DNA of 64,000 bases from Prunus persica. Its lineage: Eukaryota > Streptophyta > Magnoliopsida > Rosales > Rosaceae. Numbering within the stretch: position 1 is the stretch's first letter; every line of letters starts with the position of its first letter. The stretch lies in the NCBI RefSeq assembly GCF_000346465.2, contig NC_034009.1, positions 4,204,158-4,268,157 on the forward strand. Direction: 5' to 3'. Shown here piece after piece: positions 56,052 to 64,000 of this stretch. A program made the position numbers and the translations under genes. Below the pieces are notes generated by a model. That model saw only the letters and a list, made by a program, of their open reading frames with translations, searched no databases and was not told where the DNA came from.

Positions 56052-56585
56052 TCAAGGACATGGAAGAATGCCACCAGCTCCACCACCAACTCCACCGCCA
56101 GCAGCACCACCCACACCACCTAAACCGCCAGCTCCACCAGCTCCACCTAACCCGCCAATACCGCCAACTCCACCGGTACCGCCACCTAACCCCCCAAGAC
56201 CGCCGTGACCAGCACCACCACCTAACCCCCCAAGACCGCCGAGACCGCCAGCACCACCACCAACACCTCCAATACCTCCTACTCCCCCAACACCTCCAAT
56301 TCCACCAGCTTTGCCAATCCCGCCACCAATTCCACCAAGAATAGGCATCACACCGCCAACTCCAGCCCATCCTCCCATCCCAGCAAACCCACCAACGCCG
56401 CCATATATGAAGTTCTTCATGTCACCAAGGCCAGTAGGTGACTCTGCCGTTGGTGCACTTGCATGCACAACCACGGTTTGCTCATTATGGCTAACATGGT
56501 CATCTCCAGGAACCTTACGTGCACTGCTTGCATGCAATAGTGCTGATGACAAAGCAAGCACCAAAACGACACGCCACATCTCCAT
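56052..56585 (-). CDS. Secreted glycine-rich protein 3
   Basis: 177 residues. Signal peptide MEMWRVVLVLALSSALLHASSA, then a charged spacer (RKVPGDDHVSHNEQTVVV), then about 110 residues of GGVGG/GGLGG/GGAGG repeats ending GGILPCP. The Gly-Val/Leu/Ala periodicity is typical of hydrophobic cell-wall glycine-rich proteins. A minus-strand TATA box (CCCTATATAAAC, about 56,680-56,690) is near 95 bp upstream, with a CT/GA tract in the 5' UTR (56,598-56,617). Confidence 0.82.
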   Translation of the reverse strand: MEMWRVVLVLALSSALLHASSARKVPGDDHVSHNEQTVVVHASAPTAESPTGLGDMKNFIYGGVGGFAGMGGWAGVGGVMPILGGIGGGIGKAGGIGGVGGVGGIGGVGGGAGGLGGLGGLGGGAGHGGLGGLGGGTGGVGGIGGLGGAGGAGGLGGVGGAAGGGVGGGAGGILPCP

Positions 56586-56699
56586 CTTTGATCACTCTCG
56601 CTCTCTCTCTCTCTCTCTAAACTCTCTAACTCACACTTGGTGTTGCTCTCTTTGAACGACACCTGAGGGGTTTGTGCATGGTTTATATAGGGGAGGGAT

Positions 56700-57140
56700 G
56701 AAGAGGTGCGAAGGTCGGGGACAGTTGAGGGTAATTAATAAAGAGTTGTAGTAATTAATGGAGAGGAGCATGCGACTTGGTGCTGTTTCAATGGTCTCGA
56801 GAAGGGAAATGAAAATGAATGAGAGCTTTGAATTTGGGATCAGATCGATTGAGAAGTTAGGTGGAATCAAAAGAAGAGAAAAATTGAAGGAAGTGAATTA
56901 ATGTCATGTCATTCTTGCGCATTGCCAAATTTGGTGGTGTTGTGACTTGTGTGCGTCTCTTGCAATGTCACTAGGTTTACTACATCGGAAGATAAAAATG
57001 GTAGTTTGTTATGACTTATTTAAATGGTTGGGAATTTTTATTTAAAGAAAATTTATTTAATTCAATATACTTTAGTTTTTTTTTATTTGAAATTCTTAAT
57101 TCAGAAAATGATTAAAAAGTCCATTATAAAAAACAAAATG
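56700..57140. other. Intergenic, no gene recognised
   Basis: Upstream of glycine-rich gene 3; no repeat or coding signal supported. Confidence 0.4.
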
Positions 57141-57142
57141 TT

Positions 57143-57346
57143 AAAATGGTCCAGTGCCTTCAACATTGGATAAACCGATCCAGTTACTGTTCAACAATAA
57201 CATGAAATAACTCCTACGTCACTGTCGGACAGTGACACGAGAGTTGTTCAGTGTCAGTCTCAGTGAGTGACATAAGAGTTATTTCATGCTACTGTCGAAT
57301 AGTGACTGGACCAATTTGTCCAATTTTGGAGGCGCTAGACCATTTT
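57143..57346. mobile_element. Fold-back MITE
   Basis: AAAATGGTCCAGTGCC...CATGAAATAACTCCTACGTC on the left pairs with the reverse of GACATAAGAGTTATTTCATG...GGCGCTAGACCATTTT on the right. About 75-bp arms enclose a centre with GTCGGACAGTGAC. No ORF. Confidence 0.75.
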
Positions 57347-57419
57347 GTCTTTGTGCCCTCCTATTTGTCGTTATATGGTAAAACCCCTTCTTAATTCAAA
57401 CCCTTGTGTGCAAATATAA

Positions 57420-59065
57420 TTGCCAAACAAATAGATTTAGTTATAAAATTAAGGAAGAAAATGTTGAGAGAAGTGATATTCTAAAGATAAAGTTTCACAA
57501 TGTATATTCACATTTCATCTTTGGTAGAGCCACCTATTTATAGGCTTAAACACATTACAAGTTAGGAGATTTTTATTTTATTTTATTTTATTTTTTGGAG
57601 AAATTCTATGGTTGCATTCATAATTCAGCCAAAAAAGTCAGTAGCCACAAAAGGCCAATACAAACTAGCCACAAAAGGGTCATTACAATAACGGAGCAGT
57701 CTAATATCAAAATTAAGAAAATCAGGTATGTTTCCACTAACGATTAGGCAAGATCGAAGAAACTCTAGCATAGGCATCCCAACTAAGATTGCAAACTTAG
57801 AATAATAAAAAAAGGATAAAGCTTGAAAAAAACCAAGTCATAACAATACAAATAAAACTCTCACAAATGAGAGATGAAAAACTCTCACAAAATGAGAGGT
57901 GAAAACTACACAGAGAATCCAAAGAGTCTTTGCAACTTATTCCAAACATAAAGAAATTGCAAAAAAGATGGTGGTGGAGATCTGACGCCGAAATGCAGGT
58001 GAAGATCTGACGCTGAGCAGCAACCGCCTATAATGGTTGGATAAAAATTATAACAAAACTAAGACAAATAGGGAAAACCCTTTGTCTCTGAAAATGGGGG
58101 AAGAGGTGAAAGGAGGAAGAGAGGAAGAGAAGAGGGGAGAGGGGAGAGGGGGGAAGAACAATGGCTTCCTCCCCCCTCAAAGTGGAAAAGGCTCTAAGAG
58201 TGTTTTTTGGGAGAAATGAGGCTAGGGTTTCCCAAGAAATGCGTGTTTAGGAGATTAAACACCATCATTTATAATATACATACAGGTTACAAGCACTAAT
58301 TACAAATACTTATTGCATAAGTTACATAGAATTCAAGAGTGGAATACTAAGAGGTATGGTGGTCATCCATCAACTCATGGATTTACAACACTCCTCTTTG
58401 GATGTCCACCATCAATGACATAGTTGCCTCCTTAAAACATTGCTTGAAAAACCCAATGGGACAAAACCAAAGTGAAGGGAAAAAAAGTGCAAATTCTTTT
58501 GAATCATTGATACATGGTGTTGGATGCGATTATTATGCATCGTTAAAACCTTGTTAGGAAAAACCACATGGTATTAAAATGTGGTCTAATAGCACATTGC
58601 GCATATGTCCGATGTAGTAGAACTTCGATGCTCCCCATGATTGATATCTCCCTCTGGTCTTTAATAACTTCTTGCATATAGACTTCAAAAGAGTAGCTTT
58701 AGTAAAAAGGTTCTCCAGATTATCTTGTGAAGGAATTTGTTTGACTCCAATCTCTTGGCTTTTTGAAGCTATGGCACCCTTGATGAACACTTCTTTGATT
58801 TAAGCAATACAAGCAACATTATCTTCATACATTATTCAAGTAGCAAATAAGGCTATTCAAATTGCCACATAGGTCAACAAATTTCAATTTTAGGAGTTTT
58901 ATTTGCTACAATTGGAGATGCTCTTACAAGTTAGGAAATTGAACATCATCATTTACAATATACTTATAGGTTATAATCACTAATTAGTGCATAGATTACA
59001 TAAATACAAGGGTGTAATATTAAGAGGTATGGTGGTCATCCACCATCTCATGCATTTACTACAAA
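57420..59065 (-). mobile_element. Copia remnant with nested retroposon
   Basis: On the minus strand, a Copia RNase H tail reads IPSQDNLENLFTKATLLKSICKKLL (58,740-58,660). LTR-like text follows leftward (GTTGTAAATCCATGAGTTGATGG, 58,391 downward) and is related to 58,930-59,065. A block from about 57,585 to 58,248 (T-run at 57,570-57,595; minus-strand start near CCCTAGCCTC) splits the LTR text GTTAGGAGATT...TTAGGAGATTAAAC and looks like a LINE-type insertion with a purine-rich leader. Everything here is decayed. Confidence 0.55.
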
Positions 59066-59310
59066 TTTCAAATTTAGGAGATTTGAAATGAAGAGATTTA
59101 AAATATATAGATTTGGAAATTCAATTCCAAATTCAATCTTGCATCCAAGTATGGCTAATTTAATCTAATTTATGGAACTGAGAATTTGAATTTTGGTGTA
59201 AGAGCATCTCCAACAGTAGTAGTAAATAAAACTCTTTAAATTGAAGTTTGTTAACCTACGTGACAATTTGAAAAGCCTTATTTTCTACTTGAATCATTTT
59301 TGCTCCAATA
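58820..59310. repeat. Inverted pair of MITE ends
   Basis: TTTTATTTGCTACAATTGGAGATGCTCTTAC (58,897-58,927) and GTAAGAGCATCTCCAACAGTAGTAGTAAATAAAAC (59,201-59,235) are inverted copies of one MITE terminus, with LTR-like text between them. Confidence 0.55.
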
Positions 59311-59513
59311 GACTCTTCAATTCAATTAATGCAATATCATGAAAAAGAATGAAAAATATGAAAACATGTGAAAAATGTCTATGTATTTATTTTATTTATT
59401 TTTTTGAGAGAAAAATGTCTATATATTTATTATATAAAAAGAAAAAATGCATGTTTTTAACATTTTCAAGGTAGGTTTTGTTTTCTCGAAGTAAAATCAA
59501 GTTAGGTTTCATA

Positions 59514-60016
59514 GGCCCTGTTTGGTTCATGGGAAATGAAGCTTGGGGATGGGAAATCAATTGCTTTCCCATGTTTGGACATGGGAAATCATTGCTTGGC
59601 ACATAGGAAAGTAGGGAGGAAAGTGAAGTCATCCTCCCTCCTTGGGTTTTACTTTCCCTTCTCATGGGAAAGTAAGGCCAGCATTAAATGCACTTTTTTT
59701 CTGACTAATTTGTCCTTACTAATAATTTATAATTACAGTTTTATCCAACAGCTATTAGTATTCCTTTTTGTTTTTTGTTTTTTTTTTAATTCATAACTTA
59801 TTTTTCATATTTTTAATAGGGTACAATTGGGAAACTAAACAAAATTTGCTTTCCATTCCTACTGAAGACAAACATGGGAAATTAAATAAAGTGATATTTT
59901 CGGGTTACTTTTCAGGCATTACCAAACATGGGAAATGAATCACTATTTCCCATCTTTTGAGAAATGACATGGGAAATGATTTCCCATCAAATCCATTCCG
60001 TGAATCAAACGGGGCC
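59514..60016. mobile_element. MITE with TA-flanked inverted repeats
   Basis: Left GGCCCTGTTTGGTTCATGG and reversed right GGCCCCGTTTGATTCACGG match at 16 of 19 bases, and both ends are bordered by TA (59,512-59,513 and 60,017-60,018). The interior has repeated CATGGGAAAT words in both orientations. No transposase. Confidence 0.75.
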
Positions 60017-60019
60017 TAA

Positions 60020-60255
60020 GGGGCATGGATATCCACTTATTAGGGCAACTCTATTACTATACCTTTAGAATAATGGAATTAAAAAAAAATCTAGACAACA
60101 ATAACCCAATAATAATGTACATAGAAGATATAGCAAGTGGTTGACAGTGAGATATGATTCCTTAAAAGCTTAGGAGAATTGAAGGATGAAAAAATATTGG
60201 GCATAATTGCATGAGTCAGCCTAGGATTATGTTTCCTTAATTAGATCTTCTCCTA
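60020..60255. other. Upstream region of the defensin-like gene
   Basis: No repeat recognised. The TATA box CATATAAATAAC is at about 60,259-60,270. Confidence 0.4.
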
Positions 60256-60326
60256 ATCATATAAATAACATCACCATTCACTGTTGGCTCGTCATTGCAA
60301 GGAGTTGAAGTCAAAAGCAAAGAGAA

Positions 60327-60652
60327 ATGGCCGGTGGGTATTTTTGCATCATTGCCAAGAAGTTAATCATTTTGCTGGTTGTCATCGCCATGGTCTTCTC
60401 TTCACTTGGTATGTTGAAATTTGGAAATCATATACAATGTTCGAACATTACTTCTTGCTACAAATTAAATTCGTTTTAAATTGCTAATTAACGATATGTT
60501 TTAATTTTTGGATTGTTTCAGGAATGGCCGACTTGCAATGTCGAGCAAAATGTGAAGACCAGCCTGATTGCAATGCGTTTTGCCAGAGAATTGGTTTCAA
60601 GGGAGGGGACTGCCAGCCACCACTTTATCAGTTTTGTTGTTGTGAAACATAA
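60327..60652 (+). CDS. Defensin-like small cysteine-rich secreted protein, two exons
   Basis: Exon 1 is 60,327-60,408 and exon 2 is 60,522-60,652, joined by a GTATG...TTTCAG intron of 113 bp, giving 70 residues. Exon 1 encodes the signal peptide (MAGGYFCIIAKKLIILLVVI then AMVFSSLG). Exon 2 encodes the mature domain MADLQCRAKCEDQPDCNAFC, then QRIGFKGGDC and QPPLYQFCCCET, with eight cysteines ending in CCC. The intron between signal and mature exons is typical of plant defensin-like (DEFL/LCR) genes. Likely apoplastic; defence or pollen/embryo-sac signalling are both known for the family, and this one cannot be assigned. The TATA box is 60-70 bp upstream. Confidence 0.82.
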
Positions 60653-60659
60653 TGTCTCA

Positions 60660-61640
60660 CTTCAGAATTGCCAGTCTATATGAGGACTGGCTTACAGGGA
60701 TACAGAGAGGGCATCCCATACAGAATCTCATCCTAGCATCACTCTTTTGAATAAATTATTATGACAATTATGCTTAATCGGTCTACAAATTAATGAATAA
60801 GATTCTTTACTCAATCATTTGCTTCTTCTTTTTTTTGTGATGCAAGTGATATTCTAAATTACTCTAATCTATTGATTCTTCTTTTCTTGTGATAGAAGCG
60901 ATATTCTAAATTACTATAATCTACAAGGAACGGTTAAATTTGAGTGCAAGGGGACGAGCTCAATACCTTGGCCAACTGACTTAACTCACATATATGCATT
61001 TACTCTTTTTCTCTTAAAACAATAATTAAAAGATTGATGCAAATGACCCACTAGTGTAGTGGTTTGGAGTATTTATTCTCTCAGGCAAAGTCCTAGGTTC
61101 GAGTCTTAGCATTCGTGTTATGTGTGAGTTTAGTATATTATCGCCCCTCTAAAGAAAGATACTCAAAAAAAAAAAAAAGATTGATGTTCCACTGTGATTT
61201 GCTTCTTAATTTGTTTGAGCCCAATAAATAGTCATTTCGTTGCCATCTCCAATGCAACACCAAAATTCTCACACTCAAGTTCTTCTCTGTGGGTCTAAAA
61301 GTGATTGGACCTAAGATTACAATTTGTTTTTGCCCACATCTCAACTCAAACTCTTGAAATTTTAGAGATATAATGGTTCAAAAGTTGTATCATAACTTCT
61401 AAAAAAATATATATAATGCCACCAATCCGCTCCATATATATATATATGAATTCAAAGATTGACACCATGAAACAGAAGCACCTAACATTACTCCTGGAAA
61501 GTCTACCAGAGTGCCCAGAATAGAAGACTCCATTTTGACATTAACAGCCATTCGACCACAAAATAGAGAAATATGCTCAATTTGTGACACAACATGTTAA
61601 GGAATTGAAATGTGGCAACATAGTTAATTCCTCTTCCCCC
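60660..61640. other. Intergenic, no gene recognised
   Basis: A local direct repeat, TTGATTCTTCTTTTCTTGTGAT-GAAGCGATATTCTAAATTACT (60,825-60,925), is present twice with changes. Text at 61,045-61,170 (AGTGTAGTGGTTTGGAGTATT...GTTCGAGTCTTAGC, ending in an A-run) has the look of a tRNA-derived SINE with B-box-like GTTCGAGTC. No ORF. Confidence 0.45.
61045..61181 (+). mobile_element. Possible SINE
   Basis: GACCCACTAGTGTAGTGG (A-box-like region) and GGTTCGAGTCT (B-box-like, 61,093-61,103) about 45 bp apart, then a body ending in TATCGCCCC...AAAAAAAAAAAAA at 61,168-61,180. This is the plan of a tRNA-derived SINE. Target duplication not established. Confidence 0.5.
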
Positions 61641-61645
61641 AAGTG

Positions 61646-61654
61646 TTATATAAG
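61646..61654 (+). promoter_or_regulatory. TATA box of LEA-like gene
   Basis: TTATATAAG, about 80 bp before the ATG at 61,729. Confidence 0.55.
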
Positions 61655-61728
61655 TAATCCGAGATCAAGACCAACCAAAGATTTAACTACTTTCTGCAAG
61701 TGAACCCCTAACCATAAAAACAAACAAT

Positions 61729-63476
61729 ATGCAAAAGATGTCATCCTTGAAGCTCATGGCAAAGCTCTCTGCAGCCCTCCCAACCAAAACAATAACTGAC
61801 AGAGGCGCTCTTACCAGCCTAAGCACTAGAGTTTTTGTCACTGCTGCCACAAGACCTTTGCAAGTGAGTTCTAATTCATGTTTCGAATTCGTAGCCAAAT
61901 TTTGGGATGCGATATCAATCAACAATACCCAGTACATTGTCGATAACTGATTAAATATTTATGACATTGTCGGTAGCAGACTAGCAGTTATTGTAGATTG
62001 GTCAATAACCTTGTAAAAATTATGGTAAGAACATCAAAATAATGCCCCTCTTTGTGTCACTGGCTGGACACTTGCTATTTGTTACAATAAGATTGGCCTT
62101 TTAAATGATGCTACCAGATAAATTTTTGTATGTGGCGATAATCTTGCCACGTGGTGATTTCAACCTACCCAAAATTATAACACGCAATACTAACATGTTT
62201 AAACTTTAAATTATAGTATTAATAAATATACACTTGTTATAATATGAGTAACATTGAAAATTTAATGGCTTTTATTGTATAAAGGTGTGGATCATGTTAG
62301 AGCATCTCCAACCGATGTGTCAAAAGTGCCATGTAAACATTTAACGGCTAGAAATAACATCTCACATCACTCCAACCGATATGTCAAAGCTGATGTGGAA
62401 TGAAGGCTAGAGGTTGAGATGTTATTTTTGACATCCCAACAGCAAGATGTCAAATGAATATTTTATTATTATTTCTTTAGCTATCAAATTTAAATTTAAT
62501 GTTTGGTATTTGACATCTCCTTTGAAGATGCTCTTATATATATGTTATGCTGCTTAACAAAGTTTTGGTGAACCACAGTCCAAGAAGGAGGACGACGAGG
62601 CAGATGCATGTGAAAAGACGAAAGAAGCAGCAGATGCAGTCAAAGATGGAGCCAAAGAAGTAAGACATACCTGTGAATTCATGAGAGACACTGTCGAAAA
62701 GACTACCAAAACAGTAAGGCTCAATACCCACTCACACAAACTAATCATGCTTGAATGAGTAGGAGCACTACGATTCCAGAGACAAATGAATGGATCGGTT
62801 TTAAATCTAAAATTTGCTTCTGAGACTTGAATTTCTCTCTAACCTAAGGAAAAAACTGAGTTTTTACGCTAACTAATTGACTATTTAGTTCACATCTTAT
62901 AAGGATCACGAATGTGATTTCACATCCAAATTGTTTATTTTTCAAATACCTCAATGATCATAGTTTCTTGGAAAAAAAATTAGTCCAATTAGAAATTATT
63001 TAGCTATTTAATTATCATAATGGTAACTCATGTTTACAATAATCTCTCAAATAAATAAAGCCTTCATTTAACACAAGGGCATTAATCCAGTGAAAAGAGG
63101 AGGGGGGGTTGAGTTTATTTTTTTTTTTTTGGCCAAGGAATAGGGTGTTTATTTAACCCAAGATGTAAGCTTGTGCGTTTTACCTTTGAGCAGACCTTAT
63201 TAAAAAAAAACACGTTGTTATTTATTTATTTTGTGAGAAGTTAAAACAATGCATGCATTCAGCACTTATCAATATGAATTGAACTATGAAACCATTTGTT
63301 CTTAAAGTTGTGAACGTTTTGGAGATCAGATTACCAAAATGGCCAAAGATACGACAGAGAAGATATCTGAAACAGCAGATAACATCACAGACAAAACAAA
63401 GGGCACAGTCTCAGGCGCATGGGGAGTGGCCAAGAACACTACTGAGATTATCAAGGACAAAGTAGTGGGCAAGTGA
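61729..63476 (+). CDS. LEA-like protein, probably mitochondrial, three exons
   Basis: Exons 61,729-61,863, 62,579-62,713 and 63,330-63,476 are all phase 0 with GT-AG borders and give 138 residues. Exon 1 (MQKMSSLKLMAKLSAALPTK then TLSTRVFV-type text) is basic, Ser/Thr-rich and lacks acids until residue 24, like a mitochondrial presequence. Exons 2 and 3 are Lys/Glu/Thr/Ala-rich helical repeats (EKTKEAADAVKDGAKEV; DTTEKISETADNITDKTKGT), as in LEA group 3/LEA_4 proteins that protect membranes and proteins on drying. It resembles small plant LEA proteins of about this length. An alternative start at the second Met (codon 4) is possible. Intron 1 carries a MITE. Confidence 0.75.
62299..62534. mobile_element. 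MITE in intron 1 of the LEA-like gene
   Basis: Left AGAGCATCTCCAACCGATGTGTC and reversed right AGAGCATCTTCAAAGGAGATGTC form imperfect inverted repeats around an AT-rich core that repeats GATGTCAAA phrases. The same AGAGCATCTCCAAC terminus occurs at 59,204. Confidence 0.65.
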
Positions 63477-63535
63477 AAAACAGAGCATGAAGACCATCAA
63501 CAACTAATAAGTTAATTTAATCCACATTTTCTTCA

Positions 63536-63562
63536 TGTATGTATGTATGTATGTATGTATGT
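63536..63562 (+). repeat. (ATGT)n microsatellite
   Basis: Six to seven ATGT units in the 3' UTR of the LEA-like gene. Confidence 0.9.
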
Positions 63563-63675
63563 TCCATCATTTGATGTGAGTTTCTTTATATACTAGCATT
63601 CTGAAATTACAAACCTGACTTATTTCGAAGAAATGAATTTTATTTTTATTGTTTTATTTTTTATCTTCCACATCT

Positions 63676-64000
63676 TTCTTTTTTTTTTTTGGTTACAAGG
63701 AGGGCCTAAGCCCGACAAAAACACAAAGGAGACCTACACTGGGACAAGCCTCGCAGTGGTTCCCCTAGAAGAGTCATTAGCCAAGAGGCTAACAATAGAA
63801 GGAGGAGGAAGATCAATAACATGAAAACCCAAACTGGAATTTTGACCCAAGTGAGCCATATGGTCCGCAGCAGAGTTTTGCTCTCTATAGATGTGATAGA
63901 TGGTGCACTCCCAGTCACGCAAGAGCAAGTCTTTGCAGCAATGGATGATGCTAGAAAGGGGGTGGTTAGTTCCAGTTTCTCCATTAATAAGAGAGACAGC
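63676..64000 (-). mobile_element. LINE 3' end with RNase H C-terminus, runs off window
   Basis: Entering from the right edge on the minus strand, the frame reads AVSLINGETGTNHPLSSIIH and then LLLRDWECTIYHIYREQNSAADHMAHLG, the end of a plant LINE RNase H domain (the NSAADHMAHLG block is characteristic). It stops at about 63,734. A short 3' UTR and an A-tail (T-run at 63,679-63,691) follow. The frame is open over all 89 codons, so the element may be fairly young. The 5' part lies outside the window. Confidence 0.85.

Noticed and set aside
56018..56655. His/Gln-rich and Trp/Arg-rich ORFs around glycine-rich gene 3
   Set aside because: Frame shadows of the Gly repeat; the minus-strand frame with a signal peptide is the gene.

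Overview
This is a plant nuclear contig, almost certainly from an AT-rich eudicot. It has GT-AG introns, TATA boxes and polyA signals, Copia/Gypsy/LINE/Harbinger elements, many MITEs and plant-only families (S-protein homologues, TOPLESS-related and HUB2 fragments). The genus cannot be read from the sequence; a Rosaceae/Prunus-like origin is only an impression. There are two 100-N assembly gaps, at 6008-6107 and 19768-19867.

Layout. 1-2.9 kb: a nested LTR pair. 4.1-8.1 kb: two secreted S-protein homologue (SPH) genes. 8.2-35 kb: a repeat-rich zone. It holds broken copies of host genes with remnants of their introns: a TOPLESS-related corepressor (12.9-15.1 kb, resuming at 19.0 and 24.3 kb), a receptor-kinase P-loop fragment (15.4 kb), a cytosolic glucose-6-phosphate isomerase on the opposite strand (17.8-18.75 kb), an unidentified exon present twice (24.8 and 33.5 kb) and a HUB2/BRE1-like E3 ligase (30.7-32.3 kb). 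A very young Copia element (19,205-24,256, LTRs that look identical, perfect 5-bp target duplication) sits inside the TOPLESS relic. Arrays of a 22-nt palindrome lie at 16.3-16.6 and 25.9-26.25 kb, with strays at 6.8, 32.5 and 34.9 kb. One SPH gene (28.7 kb, minus strand) survives in this zone.

36.6-42.3 kb: three more SPH genes. Four of the six SPH genes are same-strand paralogues. Three of these share a TATA region and all four share a polyA region, which points to duplication with regulatory DNA. 43.2-48.8 kb: an intact seven-exon gene on the minus strand (1017 codons by my splice model), best matched to FLIP, the plant C1orf112/FIRRM-like partner of FIGL1 in meiotic recombination control. 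49.7-56.6 kb: three secreted glycine-rich protein genes, with a decayed PIF/Harbinger transposon (51.2-54.0 kb) that contains a plastid psbJ fragment. 57-60 kb: Copia remnants and MITEs. 60.3-60.65 kb: a two-exon defensin-like gene. 61.7-63.5 kb: a three-exon LEA-like gene, probably mitochondrial. 63.7-64.0 kb: the RNase H end of a LINE running off the window.

The most unusual items are the palindrome arrays (fixed arms, variable 2-nt centre, one compensatory arm change), the mosaic of captured or decayed host-gene fragments, and the SPH family with conserved regulatory ends. Functions are inferred from sequence motifs recognised by eye; no database search was possible.
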